Below the pieces are notes generated by a model that had not been told where the DNA came from, did no database searches, and saw only the letters and a list, made by a program, of their open reading frames with translations. Shown here piece by piece: positions 18,323 through 27,568 of a stretch of 64,000 nt of DNA (position 1 is its first letter; the number at the start of each line of letters is the position of its first letter). Where the stretch lies: contig CABUIY010000001.1 of NCBI GenBank assembly GCA_902491765.1, positions 101,806 through 165,805 on the forward strand, read 5' to 3'. This stretch comes from an uncultured Collinsella sp. (GTDB lineage: Bacteria > Actinomycetota > Coriobacteriia > Coriobacteriales > Coriobacteriaceae). The translations under genes were made by a program, and so were the position numbers.

Positions 18323-19048
18323 TTACACGTGCTTCTTGTTCAGAATCACGCCGTTGGTGGTGTAACCCATGCGGTCGAGCGCTTCAAGCGCGGCAGCTCC
18401 CTCGGCTTCCTTCTTTGAGGAGCCGGAGCCGCGACCCTGGCGAATACCATCGATCAAAACCACAGCGGTAAAGGTGGGCGCATGCGCCGGGCCCTCGGAG
18501 CCAACGAGCTTGTACGCCGGGGGCTCGTGACCGTCGGCTTGCACGCACTCCTGCAAAAACGACTTGGGGTTCGCAGGATGCTCGGCACGCTCGGAAGCCA
18601 AATGCGGCTTAAGCGTACGGTGAATGAACTCCGCCGCAACGTCCCAGCCGGCATCCAGGTACAGCGCGCCCACGAGCGACTCATAGACGTTCTCGAGGGC
18701 CGAATGCAGGCCGCGCGCACCGGTACCGGTCTCGGAGGCACCAAAGATAATGATGTCGTCGATGCCCAACTCGTGAGAAACCTCGGATAGCGTGGCGCCC
18801 GAGACGAGCGACACCTTCAAGCGAGTGAGCTTGCCCTCGTCAAACTCGGGATAGGACTCAAACAGGGAGCGTGCGACCACAGCGCCCAAAATGGAATCGC
18901 CCAAGAACTCAAGGCGCTCATAGCTGGCAGAAACCGGCTGGCCCTCGACTGCCGAGGGATGCGTAAGGGCCGCGCGCAGCAGCACCTTATTGTTGAACTC
19001 GTGGCCCAGGATTTCCTGGGCGCGCGTAAGTCGTTCGGATAAAGCCAA
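18323..19048 (-). CDS. rnc: ribonuclease III
   Basis: A double-strand-specific endoribonuclease for rRNA processing and antisense-directed cleavage. The 241 residues contain the RNase III signature ERLEFLGDSILGAVV, the second catalytic region ALENVYESLVGALYLD, and a C-terminal dsRNA-binding domain ending in EAEGAAALEALDRMGY. The start codon is TTG, with AGGAGG from the end of acpP eight bases upstream, so translation is coupled to acpP and may be kept low by the weak start. Confidence 0.96.
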   Translation of the reverse strand: MALSERLTRAQEILGHEFNNKVLLRAALTHPSAVEGQPVSASYERLEFLGDSILGAVVARSLFESYPEFDEGKLTRLKVSLVSGATLSEVSHELGIDDIIIFGASETGTGARGLHSALENVYESLVGALYLDAGWDVAAEFIHRTLKPHLASERAEHPANPKSFLQECVQADGHEPPAYKLVGSEGPAHAPTFTAVVLIDGIRQGRGSGSSKKEAEGAAALEALDRMGYTTNGVILNKKHV

Positions 19049-19051
19049 GAC

Positions 19052-19294
19052 TTAGGCCTCCTTGGCAGCTTCGATAGCGTCGACGGCGTCGGCGACAGAG
19101 TTGAGCGAGAGCAGGGTCTCGTCATCGATCTCGAGGTTGAACTCGTCCTCGATAGCCGTAACCAGCTGCAGGCGCTCGAGCGAGTTGGCATCGAGGTCGT
19201 CAAAGGTGGTCTCCTTGCTAATTTCGGCAACATCGACGCCCAGAACGTCAGCAGCGACCTCGGCGATCTTGTCGAAGATTTCGGAGCGGTCCAT
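19052..19294 (-). CDS. acpP: acyl carrier protein
   Basis: The 80-residue carrier of fatty-acid intermediates, modified with phosphopantetheine by AcpS. Four-helix ACP features are clear: an acidic sequence, FDDLDANSLERLQLV with the modified serine (Ser38), and AIEDEFNLEIDDE. The residue before that serine is Asn rather than the near-universal Asp of the DSL motif. GAGGAA precedes the ATG. It sits between plsX and rnc in the common plsX-acpP-rnc order. Confidence 0.95.
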   Translation of the reverse strand: MDRSEIFDKIAEVAADVLGVDVAEISKETTFDDLDANSLERLQLVTAIEDEFNLEIDDETLLSLNSVADAVDAIEAAKEA

Positions 19295-19418
19295 AGCGCT
19301 TCCTCTCATAGTACATGAATACCAAAAGAATGGTACCGCCCGGGCGGTACCAAGACACGGTTCTGATTCTACCCCACGACGTGCGCCGCGAAGCACATAA
19401 CAGCGCTCTAACTCGCTC

Positions 19419-20438
19419 TTACAAAACGATACTGTCCATAGAGTTGGCGACATTCTCGACCAGCCCGGCGCGCACGGCTTCGGCCGCCGCGAGCGTACCG
19501 TTTTTGACAGCCTCGACCGAGGTGGCGCCATGGCCGATCAGGACCACGCCGCGCAGGCCCAGAAGAATCGCGCCGCCCTTGGCGTCGCCAGAGAGCTTGG
19601 CCTTAATCTCGCGCATCTGCTTTTTGATGAGCAGCGCGGCGATCTTGGTGCCGAGCGAGGCCATAAAGGCGCCCTTGAGCTCCTGCAGCAAAAACTTGGC
19701 AGCGCCCTCGGTAGCTTTGAGAGCGATATTACCCGACATGCCATCGGCAACGACGACATCGAAGTTACCTGAGGTGAGGTCGGTGCCCTCGCAGTTACCA
19801 ACAAAGCCGGGAACGGCGGCCTTCATAGCAGGGAAACAGGCCTTGGTAAAGTTGGAGCCCTTCTCATCCTCGGTGCCATTGGCAAGCAGGCCCACGCGAG
19901 GATGCTCGATGCCCAGGACGACGCGGGCATAGGCGCTACCCATCTGGGCAAAACGCACCATGTCATCGACCTCCACATCGGGGTTGGCACCCATGTCGCA
20001 CAGCACCGTCAGACCGCCGGCGCGATTGGGCAGCGCATTGGTCAGACAGGGGCGCACCGGCTGCTTCTTGCCTTCGGCCTGATACCTAAACGGCGTCACA
20101 TAGGCGGTGGCGGCGGCGGTCATGGCACCGGTGGAGCCGGCGGAGAAGAACGCATCCGCGTTGCCCTTCTTAATGGCGCGGCAAGAAAGCACGATCGACG
20201 ACTTACGCTTGGTCATCACGGCGCGAATGGGATCGTCATCCATGGCGATAACGTCAGGCGCCTCAAGGGCCTCAACACGTGCATGGGAAGCTGCAAAGGG
20301 ATTGACGATTTCGGCGGGACCAGCTGCCAAGACCTCGATATCGGGATCGGCGGCAAGCGCAGCTTCGATACCATCGAGAACAACCTGAGGTTTCTCGTCT
20401 CCGCCCACAACGTCTACACAAACGCGAACGTTACTCAT
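19419..20438 (-). CDS. plsX: phosphate acyltransferase PlsX
   Basis: Makes acyl-phosphate from acyl-ACP for phosphatidic acid synthesis by PlsY. About 339 residues with the family N-terminus VCVDVVGGDEKPQVVLDGI and later conserved blocks including DMGANPDVE and VADGMSGNIALKATEG. The start ATG is chosen because AAGGAG lies seven bases upstream; an ATG two codons earlier is too close to it. It follows rpmF across a terminator-like hairpin, and acpP follows it. Confidence 0.95.
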   Translation of the reverse strand: MSNVRVCVDVVGGDEKPQVVLDGIEAALAADPDIEVLAAGPAEIVNPFAASHARVEALEAPDVIAMDDDPIRAVMTKRKSSIVLSCRAIKKGNADAFFSAGSTGAMTAAATAYVTPFRYQAEGKKQPVRPCLTNALPNRAGGLTVLCDMGANPDVEVDDMVRFAQMGSAYARVVLGIEHPRVGLLANGTEDEKGSNFTKACFPAMKAAVPGFVGNCEGTDLTSGNFDVVVADGMSGNIALKATEGAAKFLLQELKGAFMASLGTKIAALLIKKQMREIKAKLSGDAKGGAILLGLRGVVLIGHGATSVEAVKNGTLAAAEAVRAGLVENVANSMDSIVL

Positions 20439-20454
20439 ATACATGCTCCTTATA

Positions 20455-20485
20455 CAAAAATGGCCGACTCATTGAGCCGGCCATT
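20455..20485 (-). terminator. terminator or attenuator between rpmF and plsX
   Basis: On the minus strand AATGGCC pairs with GGCCATT, with a GAG/CTC extension near the loop, followed by TTTTTG. It ends rpmF transcription, with partial read-through to plsX likely because no separate plsX promoter is obvious in the 17 bases before the start. Confidence 0.7.
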
Positions 20486-20525
20486 GTGGTTCCATTTGGA
20501 ACGGCATCGCATCCAGAGTATACCG

Positions 20526-20705
20526 TTACTCGGTAACGATAACCTCGCGGTCCTTGTAGAAACCGCAGCTGGGGCACACGTGGTGCGGAAGCTTAACAGC
20601 GCCGCAACGGGGGCACGTGGACTGAGCCGCAGCCGAGATCTTCATGTTGGCGGAACGACGGGTGTGAGTGCGGATACGACCCTGCTTTTGTTTAGGTACG
20701 GGCAT
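20526..20705 (-). CDS. rpmF: 50S ribosomal protein L32
   Basis: A 59-residue protein starting MPVPKQKQGRIRTHTRRS. It carries the zinc-ribbon cysteines CPRCG and CPSCG, so it is the zinc-binding L32 form. The order DUF177-rpmF-plsX is common across bacteria and supports the call. Confidence 0.95.
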   Translation of the reverse strand: MPVPKQKQGRIRTHTRRSANMKISAAAQSTCPRCGAVKLPHHVCPSCGFYKDREVIVTE

Positions 20706-20769
20706 AGTGACCTTCCTTATGAACTATCCAGTGTGGCGATTACGCGCAAGTAGCGATACTACCACAGTT

Positions 20770-21324
20770 TTACTCATCAAGCTTGAGATTCTTCAATGCT
20801 GCAAATGGATTTTCCGTGGCAGCGGCCCATTCTGCCTCTGCCTGGGCGGCGCAATCGCATTGCTCGACGTTGAGATTGCAACCGCAAGTGGGGCAAAGGC
20901 CGCGGCAATCGGGCTTGCACAGGACAACGAACGGCGTGTCCATGACGACCGCGTCGTTGATGGGCTCTCCCAGATCGACGATGCGATCCTCGGCCAGGAG
21001 CTCGTAGCCGTCTTCGTAGGCCTCGGGATCCTCGGGCTCCTCAAAGAGGTAGAACTCCTCGATCTCGCCGGCGATATCAAACGAGGCAGGTTCCAGGCAA
21101 CGGTCGCACTCGCCGGTGGCGTGCGCGCGGACCATGCCCGTGAGCAAGACACCGGTACCGGCATTGGTAAAGACAACGTCGTAGTCGATGCCGTCCTGAA
21201 GCTGGTACTCCTTCTCGCCTACCGTGTAGGTGGCGACATCGACCTTACCGGTCAGCGGATACGAATCTCCAGGAAACTCGAGCTGCTCGGAAAGATCGAC
21301 GGTAACGCTCGGGAACTCAGCCAT
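20770..21324 (-). CDS. DUF177 (YceD) family protein
   Basis: A 184-residue protein of the YceD/DUF177 family, which is genetically linked to L32 and implicated in 23S rRNA accumulation. Two cysteine pairs typical of the family are visible: ECDRCLEPA and, near the C-terminus, LCPTCGCNLN. The ATG overlaps the stop of the upstream gene (TAATG), so the pair is translationally coupled. Confidence 0.88.
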   Translation of the reverse strand: MAEFPSVTVDLSEQLEFPGDSYPLTGKVDVATYTVGEKEYQLQDGIDYDVVFTNAGTGVLLTGMVRAHATGECDRCLEPASFDIAGEIEEFYLFEEPEDPEAYEDGYELLAEDRIVDLGEPINDAVVMDTPFVVLCKPDCRGLCPTCGCNLNVEQCDCAAQAEAEWAAATENPFAALKNLKLDE

Positions 21325-21821
21325 TACCACTGACCATTCTGTTGGGCGGCACCCTCGTTGAGCTGCTGACGGCAACGGGTAACGGTGCCGGTCAGGCTCT
21401 TGAGGTTCTCCTCCAGGTGCGTAAAGACCTGCTCTGCGTAGTCCTCGGCAGCATAACGCGTCTCGCGCTCGTACTGCTGGGCACGATCGCGGATGTCGTC
21501 GGCCTGCTGCTGCGCAAGGCGGACGATCTCCTGCTCACCGGCAATGGTGAGGGCCTGCTGCTGAGCGTCAGCGATGATGGAATCGGCCTGAGCGGCGGCG
21601 GAAGCCATAAGCTCCTCGCGCTCCTTAAGGATACGGCGGGACTTCTGCCACTCCTCGGGATAGCTCATGCGGATCTCGTCGAGGATGTTGAAGAACACGT
21701 CGGCGTCGATGACCTTGAACTGAGCGTTCTTGCCGAAAGGCGGCTTGGCTTCCTCGATCAGCCCTTCGAGCTCATCGACCAAGCTGACGATCCTATCGCC
21801 AGGAAAATTCTCGCCCGGCAT
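21324..21821 (-). CDS. SepIVA/DivIVA-like coiled-coil protein
   Basis: A 165-residue protein, mostly charged helix with alanine- and glutamine-rich heptads (EELMASAAAQADSIIADAQQ and on), consistent with a coiled coil. The N-terminus (RIVSLVDELEGLIEEAKPPF) resembles the short DivIVA-like motif. In mycobacteria the division protein SepIVA lies next to the DUF177 gene and rnc, and the same order here supports orthology. The start uses AAAGGAG five bases upstream. A role in septum or cell-wall organisation is inferred from synteny. Confidence 0.7.
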   Translation of the reverse strand: MPGENFPGDRIVSLVDELEGLIEEAKPPFGKNAQFKVIDADVFFNILDEIRMSYPEEWQKSRRILKEREELMASAAAQADSIIADAQQQALTIAGEQEIVRLAQQQADDIRDRAQQYERETRYAAEDYAEQVFTHLEENLKSLTGTVTRCRQQLNEGAAQQNGQW

Positions 21822-21889
21822 CCGGTCTCCTTTCATAGGTAACATATCATCGTGCTAGTTTACCACATGCCACCAGGCAATAAGAAACG

Positions 21890-22387
21890 TCACGAAAAGC
21901 GATGTTTGAGCGCTTCGACCACGTTGGACGGGACAAACGTCGATACATCGCTGCCGAGCGAGGCGATCTGGCGAACAACCGAGCTCGAGATATAGCCGTA
22001 CTGCGGCGCACTCATGACAAAGATGGACTCCAGCTCGCTATCCAGGCGATAGTTAAGGTCGGCCTGCTGCAGCTCATATTCAAAGTCGGTCATGGCGCGC
22101 AGGCCCTTGACCACGGCCCCCGCCCCCTGCTCGCGAGCGAAGTCGACCAAGAGGCCGGTAAAGGGCAGGACCTCGACGCCGTCGATATCACCGAGCGCCT
22201 CGCGGGCCAGCGCCACGCGCTCATCGAGCATAAACGTGGTGCCCACGCCGTTTTTACCCTGCGACTCGGCAACAGCGACGATCACGCTGGGAAAGATGCG
22301 GCGGGCGCGGCGAATCACATCGATATGGCCAAACGTGATGGGATCGAAGGTGCCCGGGACGATCACGCGGTTGATGGTGTCATTCAT
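21890..22387 (-). CDS. coaD: pantetheine-phosphate adenylyltransferase
   Basis: Transfers AMP from ATP to 4'-phosphopantetheine, the penultimate step of CoA synthesis. The 165-residue protein has the nucleotidyltransferase motif PGTFDPITFGHIDVI and the later YISSSVVRQIASLG. The start (MNDTINRVIVPG) overlaps the end of rsmD by 8 bases, with GGAGG upstream. The rsmD-coaD pairing is standard. Confidence 0.97.
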   Translation of the reverse strand: MNDTINRVIVPGTFDPITFGHIDVIRRARRIFPSVIVAVAESQGKNGVGTTFMLDERVALAREALGDIDGVEVLPFTGLLVDFAREQGAGAVVKGLRAMTDFEYELQQADLNYRLDSELESIFVMSAPQYGYISSSVVRQIASLGSDVSTFVPSNVVEALKHRFS

Positions 22388-23036
22388 GGGCGTCCTCCTG
22401 AAACGTCGTGGCATCGTTGTTGTCGGCATCTGCGCCGGCGCTGTCGCCCCCACCGTCGTCATCGCCGACCCAACGAAGCAGGTCGACCGAGGTAATGCCG
22501 TAGCGCTTCTTACGTACAGTCTCAAAGCCTACCGGATGCGCGCCCGCATCGGCGGCGGCATGCTCAAACAGGGCAAAAGCGCCAGGTGCAAGCAGACCCT
22601 GCTGAGCCAGGTTCTGCAGCAGTTCCTCGACCGGCTCGGCACCAAAAGCATAGGGCGGGTCAAGCAGGACCAGATCAAAGGGGGCGCCCGGTACACGACC
22701 GCGCGAGGCACTCGCCAGCATGTCGCCCGTGACCACGCGCCAACGCGCACGGTCACGGCAGAGCGACTCGATATTCTTGGTAATGAGCCGCGCGGCGTTG
22801 CGATCGATCTCAAACGTCGTGAGCAAGCGAGCCCCACGAGAGAGCATCTCTAACCCTAAGGCACCAGAGCCGCCAAAGGCGTCCAGCACACGGACCTCGT
22901 CCAGATCGAAGTCGAATGCCGACATGACCATAGATGCGCACGCCTCGCGTACGCGATCAGTCGTGGGGCGGGTGACATCGCGACCACGGGGCTCCTCGAT
23001 CTTACGACCGCGCCATTCGCCGCCGATGATTCTCAT
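22380..23036 (-). CDS. rsmD: 16S rRNA (guanine966-N2)-methyltransferase RsmD
   Basis: Methylates G966 of 16S rRNA. The 218 residues contain the family start MRIIGGEWRGRKIEEPRG, TRPTTDRVREA, the SAM-binding DAFGGSGALGLEMLSRG and the catalytic DPPY (LLDPPYAF). The ATG overlaps the recG stop (ATGA), and the AAGGAGG ribosome site lies inside the end of recG. Confidence 0.96.
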   Translation of the reverse strand: MRIIGGEWRGRKIEEPRGRDVTRPTTDRVREACASMVMSAFDFDLDEVRVLDAFGGSGALGLEMLSRGARLLTTFEIDRNAARLITKNIESLCRDRARWRVVTGDMLASASRGRVPGAPFDLVLLDPPYAFGAEPVEELLQNLAQQGLLAPGAFALFEHAAADAGAHPVGFETVRKKRYGITSVDLLRWVGDDDGGGDSAGADADNNDATTFQEDAHE

Positions 23037-25210
23037 CCTCCGCTGACCTCCTTAAAAATGTGTCGATATCGCATGGCGACCGCATCGCGCAGGGGGCGCG
23101 TCGCCACGGAGTCAAGGGTGCAAGCATACCGCAAGAGCTCGACCGCGTCCAAATGGGCCCACTCGATCAGTTCCTCGTCGGCATCCAGGTCGACAAAGCG
23201 CAGGGTCACACCACCATGCTGGCGATAACCCAGGATCTCGCCTTCATGGCGCAGGCGCAGGTCCATCTGGGCGAGCGTAAAGCCATCCGAGGTTTTTTCG
23301 AGCGATTGCAGACGATCTTGCGCCGCCGATGCGCCGCCGTTGCCCTTGGAGTGCGTCATGACCAGGCACGTGCCCGACACGCCGCCACGGCCCACGCGGC
23401 CGCGCAGCTGGTGCAGGGCAGCCAAACCAAAGCGCTCGCCGTTCTCGATGACCATGACGGTGGCGTTGGGCACGTCAACGCCCACCTCGACCACCGTAGT
23501 CGAGACGAGCACGTCAATCTCGCCACGCTTGAAGGCATCGATAACCTGGTCCTTCTCCCCCGCTGGCATGCGGCCGTGGAGGCGCTCGATAGTGAGACCC
23601 GGCAGCGCCAGACGCAGGCGGTCGAGCTCGGTCGCCGTATCATGCAGCGGCACGGGGACCGTCACGCGGCCCTCCTCGTCGCGGGCGATACCGGGCACGT
23701 CCTCCAACTCATCGGCCGAGTCACTCGGCTCCACGAGCGGGCAAATCACGTAGGCCTGCTGACCTTTTTCATGCGCTTCGCTGATGGCGCCATAGGCGAG
23801 GTCGCGGCTCGACTCGGTGAGCACGCGTGTCGACACGCCAGCGCCAGGGACGGGCCGATGGCGGATGATGCTCGTATCCAGATCGCCGTAGACCGAAAGC
23901 GCCAGCGTACGCGGGATGGGCGTTGCCGTCATAACGAGCAGATCGGCACCGGGGCCCTTCGCGCGTAGGGCGTTGCGCTGGCCAACGCCAAAGCGGTGCT
24001 GCTCGTCGATGACAACAAGCGACAGATGCTTGAACGCAACGTTATCCGAAAGCACCGCATGGGTGCCAAAGAGCACGTCAAGCTCGCCCGATTCCAGCTG
24101 GGCATGGATGCGCTCGCGCTCTGCGGCCGGCGTGGCGCCCGTCAGAAGCGCCCAGGACATGCCGGCCTGCGAGAGCAGAGGGCCGGTCTTATCGGCATAT
24201 TGGCGCGCCAGCACGCCCGTGGGCGCCATAACGCAGGCCTGCGTGCCGCTATCGGCAGCCACAGCCAGCGCGCAGGCGGCAACGGCGGTCTTACCGGTAC
24301 CGACATCGCCCAGCAGCAGACGGCTCATCACGCGCCCGCCATCGCACATGTCATGCAGGATGTCTTGGAATGCGGCCTCCTGCTCGTCGCTCAGCGAAAA
24401 CGGAAGGGCCTGTTTAAGCGCGCCCAGATGCTCGCCCGCAGTGTGGGCATAGGGCACCACATCGACCAGGCCGCCGTCGTTGCGCAGACGCAGCGCCAGC
24501 TGCAGGTAGAGGCACTCCTCGTAGGCAAGACGCCGGCGTGCGATGTCGCGCTCAGCCATGCTCGAGGGAAAGTGGATCGAACGCAACGCGCGGGCATTGC
24601 TCATGAGCTTCCGCTTTGCGCGCAGCGGCGCGGGAATCGGATCGAACGGATTGCCGACGACCTCGAGCGCGCCGCTTACGATGCGGCGCATCCACGCCTG
24701 GCTCACGCCATCGCTCACGTAATGGACCGGCAGAATGGTGCCTGCGGCGCGCCCGTCCTCGAGCTTTTCAAAGTGGGGCGAGGCCATCTGCTTAAAGCCG
24801 TAGGCAAACTCGACCTTGCCCATCACGGCCAGGCGGTCGCCCTGCTTAAGCTGCTGGGCAATCCAGGGCTGGCGGAAAAAGGCGACCTGCAACACGCCCG
24901 TCTCGTCCACCAGCGATACCTCGGTCACCTGCATGCGCGGACGCGGCTGCTTTTGGACGATGCGGTCGACCGTGGCGATGATGGTGCACACGGTACCGAT
25001 GGGCGCCATCTCGATGGACCACGAACGGGTAAAGTCGAGGTATCGATGAGGGATATGGAGAAGGAGGTCCCCCACCGTCCGAATTCCCAGACGGCGAAGG
25101 GCCTCCTCACGTTTACCCGAAACATATTTGAGTCGCGCGATATCCTCGTCGAGCGCATTGCTCTGGGCAAAGCGCTCCGAGACGCGCGGCACGGAGCACA
25201 GCTCGGACAT
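23033..25210 (-). CDS. recG: ATP-dependent DNA helicase RecG
   Basis: Branch-migration helicase that remodels stalled forks and Holliday junctions. The 725 residues include an N-terminal wedge/OB domain (GIRTVGDLLLHIPHRYLD), Walker A LLLGDVGTGKTAVAA, DEQH box VVIDEQHRFGV, TATPIPRTLAL, and the C-terminal QLRGRVGRGG. It follows fakA by ten bases in the asp23-fakA-recG-rsmD-coaD order known from Firmicutes. Confidence 0.97.
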   Translation of the reverse strand: MSELCSVPRVSERFAQSNALDEDIARLKYVSGKREEALRRLGIRTVGDLLLHIPHRYLDFTRSWSIEMAPIGTVCTIIATVDRIVQKQPRPRMQVTEVSLVDETGVLQVAFFRQPWIAQQLKQGDRLAVMGKVEFAYGFKQMASPHFEKLEDGRAAGTILPVHYVSDGVSQAWMRRIVSGALEVVGNPFDPIPAPLRAKRKLMSNARALRSIHFPSSMAERDIARRRLAYEECLYLQLALRLRNDGGLVDVVPYAHTAGEHLGALKQALPFSLSDEQEAAFQDILHDMCDGGRVMSRLLLGDVGTGKTAVAACALAVAADSGTQACVMAPTGVLARQYADKTGPLLSQAGMSWALLTGATPAAERERIHAQLESGELDVLFGTHAVLSDNVAFKHLSLVVIDEQHRFGVGQRNALRAKGPGADLLVMTATPIPRTLALSVYGDLDTSIIRHRPVPGAGVSTRVLTESSRDLAYGAISEAHEKGQQAYVICPLVEPSDSADELEDVPGIARDEEGRVTVPVPLHDTATELDRLRLALPGLTIERLHGRMPAGEKDQVIDAFKRGEIDVLVSTTVVEVGVDVPNATVMVIENGERFGLAALHQLRGRVGRGGVSGTCLVMTHSKGNGGASAAQDRLQSLEKTSDGFTLAQMDLRLRHEGEILGYRQHGGVTLRFVDLDADEELIEWAHLDAVELLRYACTLDSVATRPLRDAVAMRYRHIFKEVSGG

Positions 25211-25220
25211 GGGCAGTTGC

Positions 25221-26882
25221 CTACTCGATCGAGAAGATCACGGGATAGAGCGGCTGCTCGCCACGATGGGCGTCAATCTCCAGATCGGGCTGAGCCTCCT
25301 CGATAGCGTCGACGATCTCCTGGAAGGCCTCATCGGACAGCTCCTCGCCGGCCAGAATCGTCAGCGCGTCGCCCTCCTCTTCCTCCTGCATGCGGTTGAT
25401 GCAGTCGAGCGTGACCTGCTTCACGTCGGAGCCGACCACGTCGATGGAGCCGGCGATGATACCCATGACGTCACCGGAGTGAATCGGAGAACCGTCAGAG
25501 GCACTGGAGTCGCGCACGGCGCGGGTGACCTCGCCATCGCGGACCTCGCTGATGGCGTCGACCATGGCGGCGACGGCATCCTCGAGCTCGGAATCGGGCA
25601 GGACCGCGAACAGCGCGGAGAAGGCCTGCGGGACGGTCTTGGTGGGAACGACGGCGACCTTCTTGTCGGTGCAGGCTGAGGCAGCAGCCTCAGCGGCCAT
25701 GCGGATGTTGCCGTTGTTGGGCAAGATGATGACCGAGGTCGCGTTGACCTGGTCCACCGCGCCCAGCAGGTCGGCGGTCGAGGGATTCATAGTCTGGCCA
25801 CCGGACACGATCACGTCGACGCCGAGGGACTTGAGGATGTCGGCCTCGCCGGAACCGGCGGCAACGGCGACAAAGCCCAGCGCCTTGGCGGGCTCGGCGG
25901 CCTTTTCCTGATCCTCGTGGATCTTGGCGGTACGGTCGTGGGCCTCCATCTCCATGTTGTGGATAAAGACCTCATAGATCTGACCGAGCTGCAGCATGTG
26001 CTCGAGCACCAGGTTGGGGGTGTTGGAGTGCACATGGATCTTGTAGTCGGGATAGGCGCCCACGAGTAGCTCGCAGTCGCCCATGGAACCCAGGAACTTA
26101 AGGCACTCGTCCTCGTCAAACGGGGCGTCGGCCTTAAACAGGAACTCGTTGCAGTAGCGGAACTCCGAGCCCTCCCAATCGTCGTTGGCCTCGATCTCAA
26201 CGCGACCAAGGGCCGCGTCGCGGGCAGAGCCAGCGGAATCAAACGTGGCGGAGAAATCCTCGACAACGGTACTGCGGCCAAGTGCTGCAGCCACAAAGTT
26301 CTCAAGGAAGATGGCGAAGCCAAAGGCGCCGGAGTCGACCACGCCGTTCTCCTTCAGAACGGGCAACAGATCGGGTGTGCGGGCGACGGACTGGTACGCC
26401 TCAACGACGATGGCATCGAGCGCATCCTCAGCCGAGAACTTCTTCTTCTCGCACTCATCGGCCTTGGTCGAGACATCGCGCAGGACCGTGAGGATCGTGC
26501 CCTCGATGGGCTTGCGGACAGCCTGGAAGGCGACCTTGACGGCGCGACGGAAGGCGAAGGCAATGTTGGCGGACGTAATGGGCTCATCGGCAGAGACAAG
26601 GCCCTCGGCCACGCCGCGCAGAATCTGCGAGGTGATGACGCCGGAGTTACCGCGGGCGCCCATAAGGGAGCCGTGGGTGATGGCGCCTGCGATGGCCTCC
26701 ATGTCGGCATCGGCAGGAAGGGCGGAAAGCTCCTTGGTCACCGAGGCGAGCGTGAGCGACATGTTGGTGCCGGTATCGCCATCGGGTACGGGGAAGACGT
26801 TGAGCTTGTTGATCTCCTCGGCCTTGTCGGAAACGGCAGCCGCAGCGATCGGAAAACAGGTGCGAATGGTCTTTGCAATCAT
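25221..26882 (-). CDS. fakA: DAK2-domain fatty acid kinase (FakA/YloV-like)
   Basis: A 553-residue protein with an N-terminal DAK2 nucleotide-binding domain (KLNVFPVPDGDTGTNMSLTL, ITHGSLMGARGNSGVITSQI) and the C-terminal FakA extension ending HRGEQPLYPVIFSIE. In Gram-positive bacteria FakA phosphorylates fatty acids delivered by FakB. No DegV/FakB gene is in this window. It is preceded by an Asp23-type gene, as in Bacillus yloU-yloV. Confidence 0.92.
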   Translation of the reverse strand: MIAKTIRTCFPIAAAAVSDKAEEINKLNVFPVPDGDTGTNMSLTLASVTKELSALPADADMEAIAGAITHGSLMGARGNSGVITSQILRGVAEGLVSADEPITSANIAFAFRRAVKVAFQAVRKPIEGTILTVLRDVSTKADECEKKKFSAEDALDAIVVEAYQSVARTPDLLPVLKENGVVDSGAFGFAIFLENFVAAALGRSTVVEDFSATFDSAGSARDAALGRVEIEANDDWEGSEFRYCNEFLFKADAPFDEDECLKFLGSMGDCELLVGAYPDYKIHVHSNTPNLVLEHMLQLGQIYEVFIHNMEMEAHDRTAKIHEDQEKAAEPAKALGFVAVAAGSGEADILKSLGVDVIVSGGQTMNPSTADLLGAVDQVNATSVIILPNNGNIRMAAEAAASACTDKKVAVVPTKTVPQAFSALFAVLPDSELEDAVAAMVDAISEVRDGEVTRAVRDSSASDGSPIHSGDVMGIIAGSIDVVGSDVKQVTLDCINRMQEEEEGDALTILAGEELSDEAFQEIVDAIEEAQPDLEIDAHRGEQPLYPVIFSIE

Positions 26883-26909
26883 GGGTATTTGAATCTCCGT
26901 TTTCGGATG

Positions 26910-27266
26910 CTAGTTCAGACGGCTCTTGAGCGCGTCGATGTGGATGCCGATCTTAAGGCTAGCGGGATCGATCTGGGCGACCTCCTGCAGAGTGAAGGCA
27001 ACGGAACTCGAAAGATTGTGGCAGACGGACTTCATGTTGACGCCGTTCTCGAGAACGACGTGAAGATCGACCGTAAGGCCGTTCTCGTCGGCGGAGACAA
27101 GCACGCCCTTGCGGAGGCGCTGACCGGCAAGCAGGCGCACGCTCTCGGCGCCCTGGAGCTGCTCAGCCATACCGACGACGCCATAGCACGTCATCGCGGC
27201 ATAACCGGCAATATCGGCAATAACGTCGTTCGAGACGCTCAGGCTGCCGTTAATGGTCTCAGACAC
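26910..27266 (-). CDS. Asp23/Gls24 family protein (YloU-like)
   Basis: A 118-residue Asp23/Gls24 protein of the kind associated with envelope stress and found next to fakA. The family pattern is clear: ISNDVIADIAGYAAMTCYGVVGM-like core and VDLHVVLENGVNMKSVCHNL. The GTG at 27266 is chosen as start because AAGGAG sits six bases before it; a start codon eleven codons upstream lacks such a site. It is the first gene of the operon leading to recG. Confidence 0.88.
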   Translation of the reverse strand: MSETINGSLSVSNDVIADIAGYAAMTCYGVVGMAEQLQGAESVRLLAGQRLRKGVLVSADENGLTVDLHVVLENGVNMKSVCHNLSSSVAFTLQEVAQIDPASLKIGIHIDALKSRLN

Positions 27267-27423
27267 AAGAATCTCCTTATCTGGTGCTCGCGGCACCATG
27301 TCGTGGGAGCAATCATTGCAATATTCTACAACGAGCGCGCCGTGTTGAGGTGGTGGGTCGCGGGATTACATCCTCGACACGAAATGTTGATATGGTAACG
27401 TTCGCGAACGGCGACCGCGACAT

Positions 27424-27455
27424 GAAAAAACCCGCCGCATAAGCGACGGGTTTTA
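27424..27455 (-). terminator. terminator of the tRNA-Asn transcript
   Basis: AAAACCCGTCGC and GCGGCGGGTTTTTT on the minus strand form a stable hairpin ending in six Ts, immediately after the second tRNA gene in the direction of transcription. Confidence 0.9.
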
Positions 27456-27460
27456 CAACC

Positions 27461-27535
27461 TGGCTCCCCGGGTAGGACTCGAACCTACAACAGCGCGGTT
27501 AACAGCCGCGTGCTCTACCATTGAGCTACCGAGGA
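27461..27535 (-). tRNA. tRNA-Asn(GTT)
   Basis: A 75-base cloverleaf including encoded CCA. The acceptor stem TCCTCGG pairs with CCGGGGA, the D arm contains GCTCAATGGTAGAGC, and the T arm contains GGTTCGAGTCC. The anticodon loop CTGTTAA gives anticodon GTT at 27503-27501. The sequence is identical to the neighbouring copy. Confidence 0.97.
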
Positions 27536-27568
27536 ATTTAAAGCCCAACGGAAAGGGCTGATAAATTC

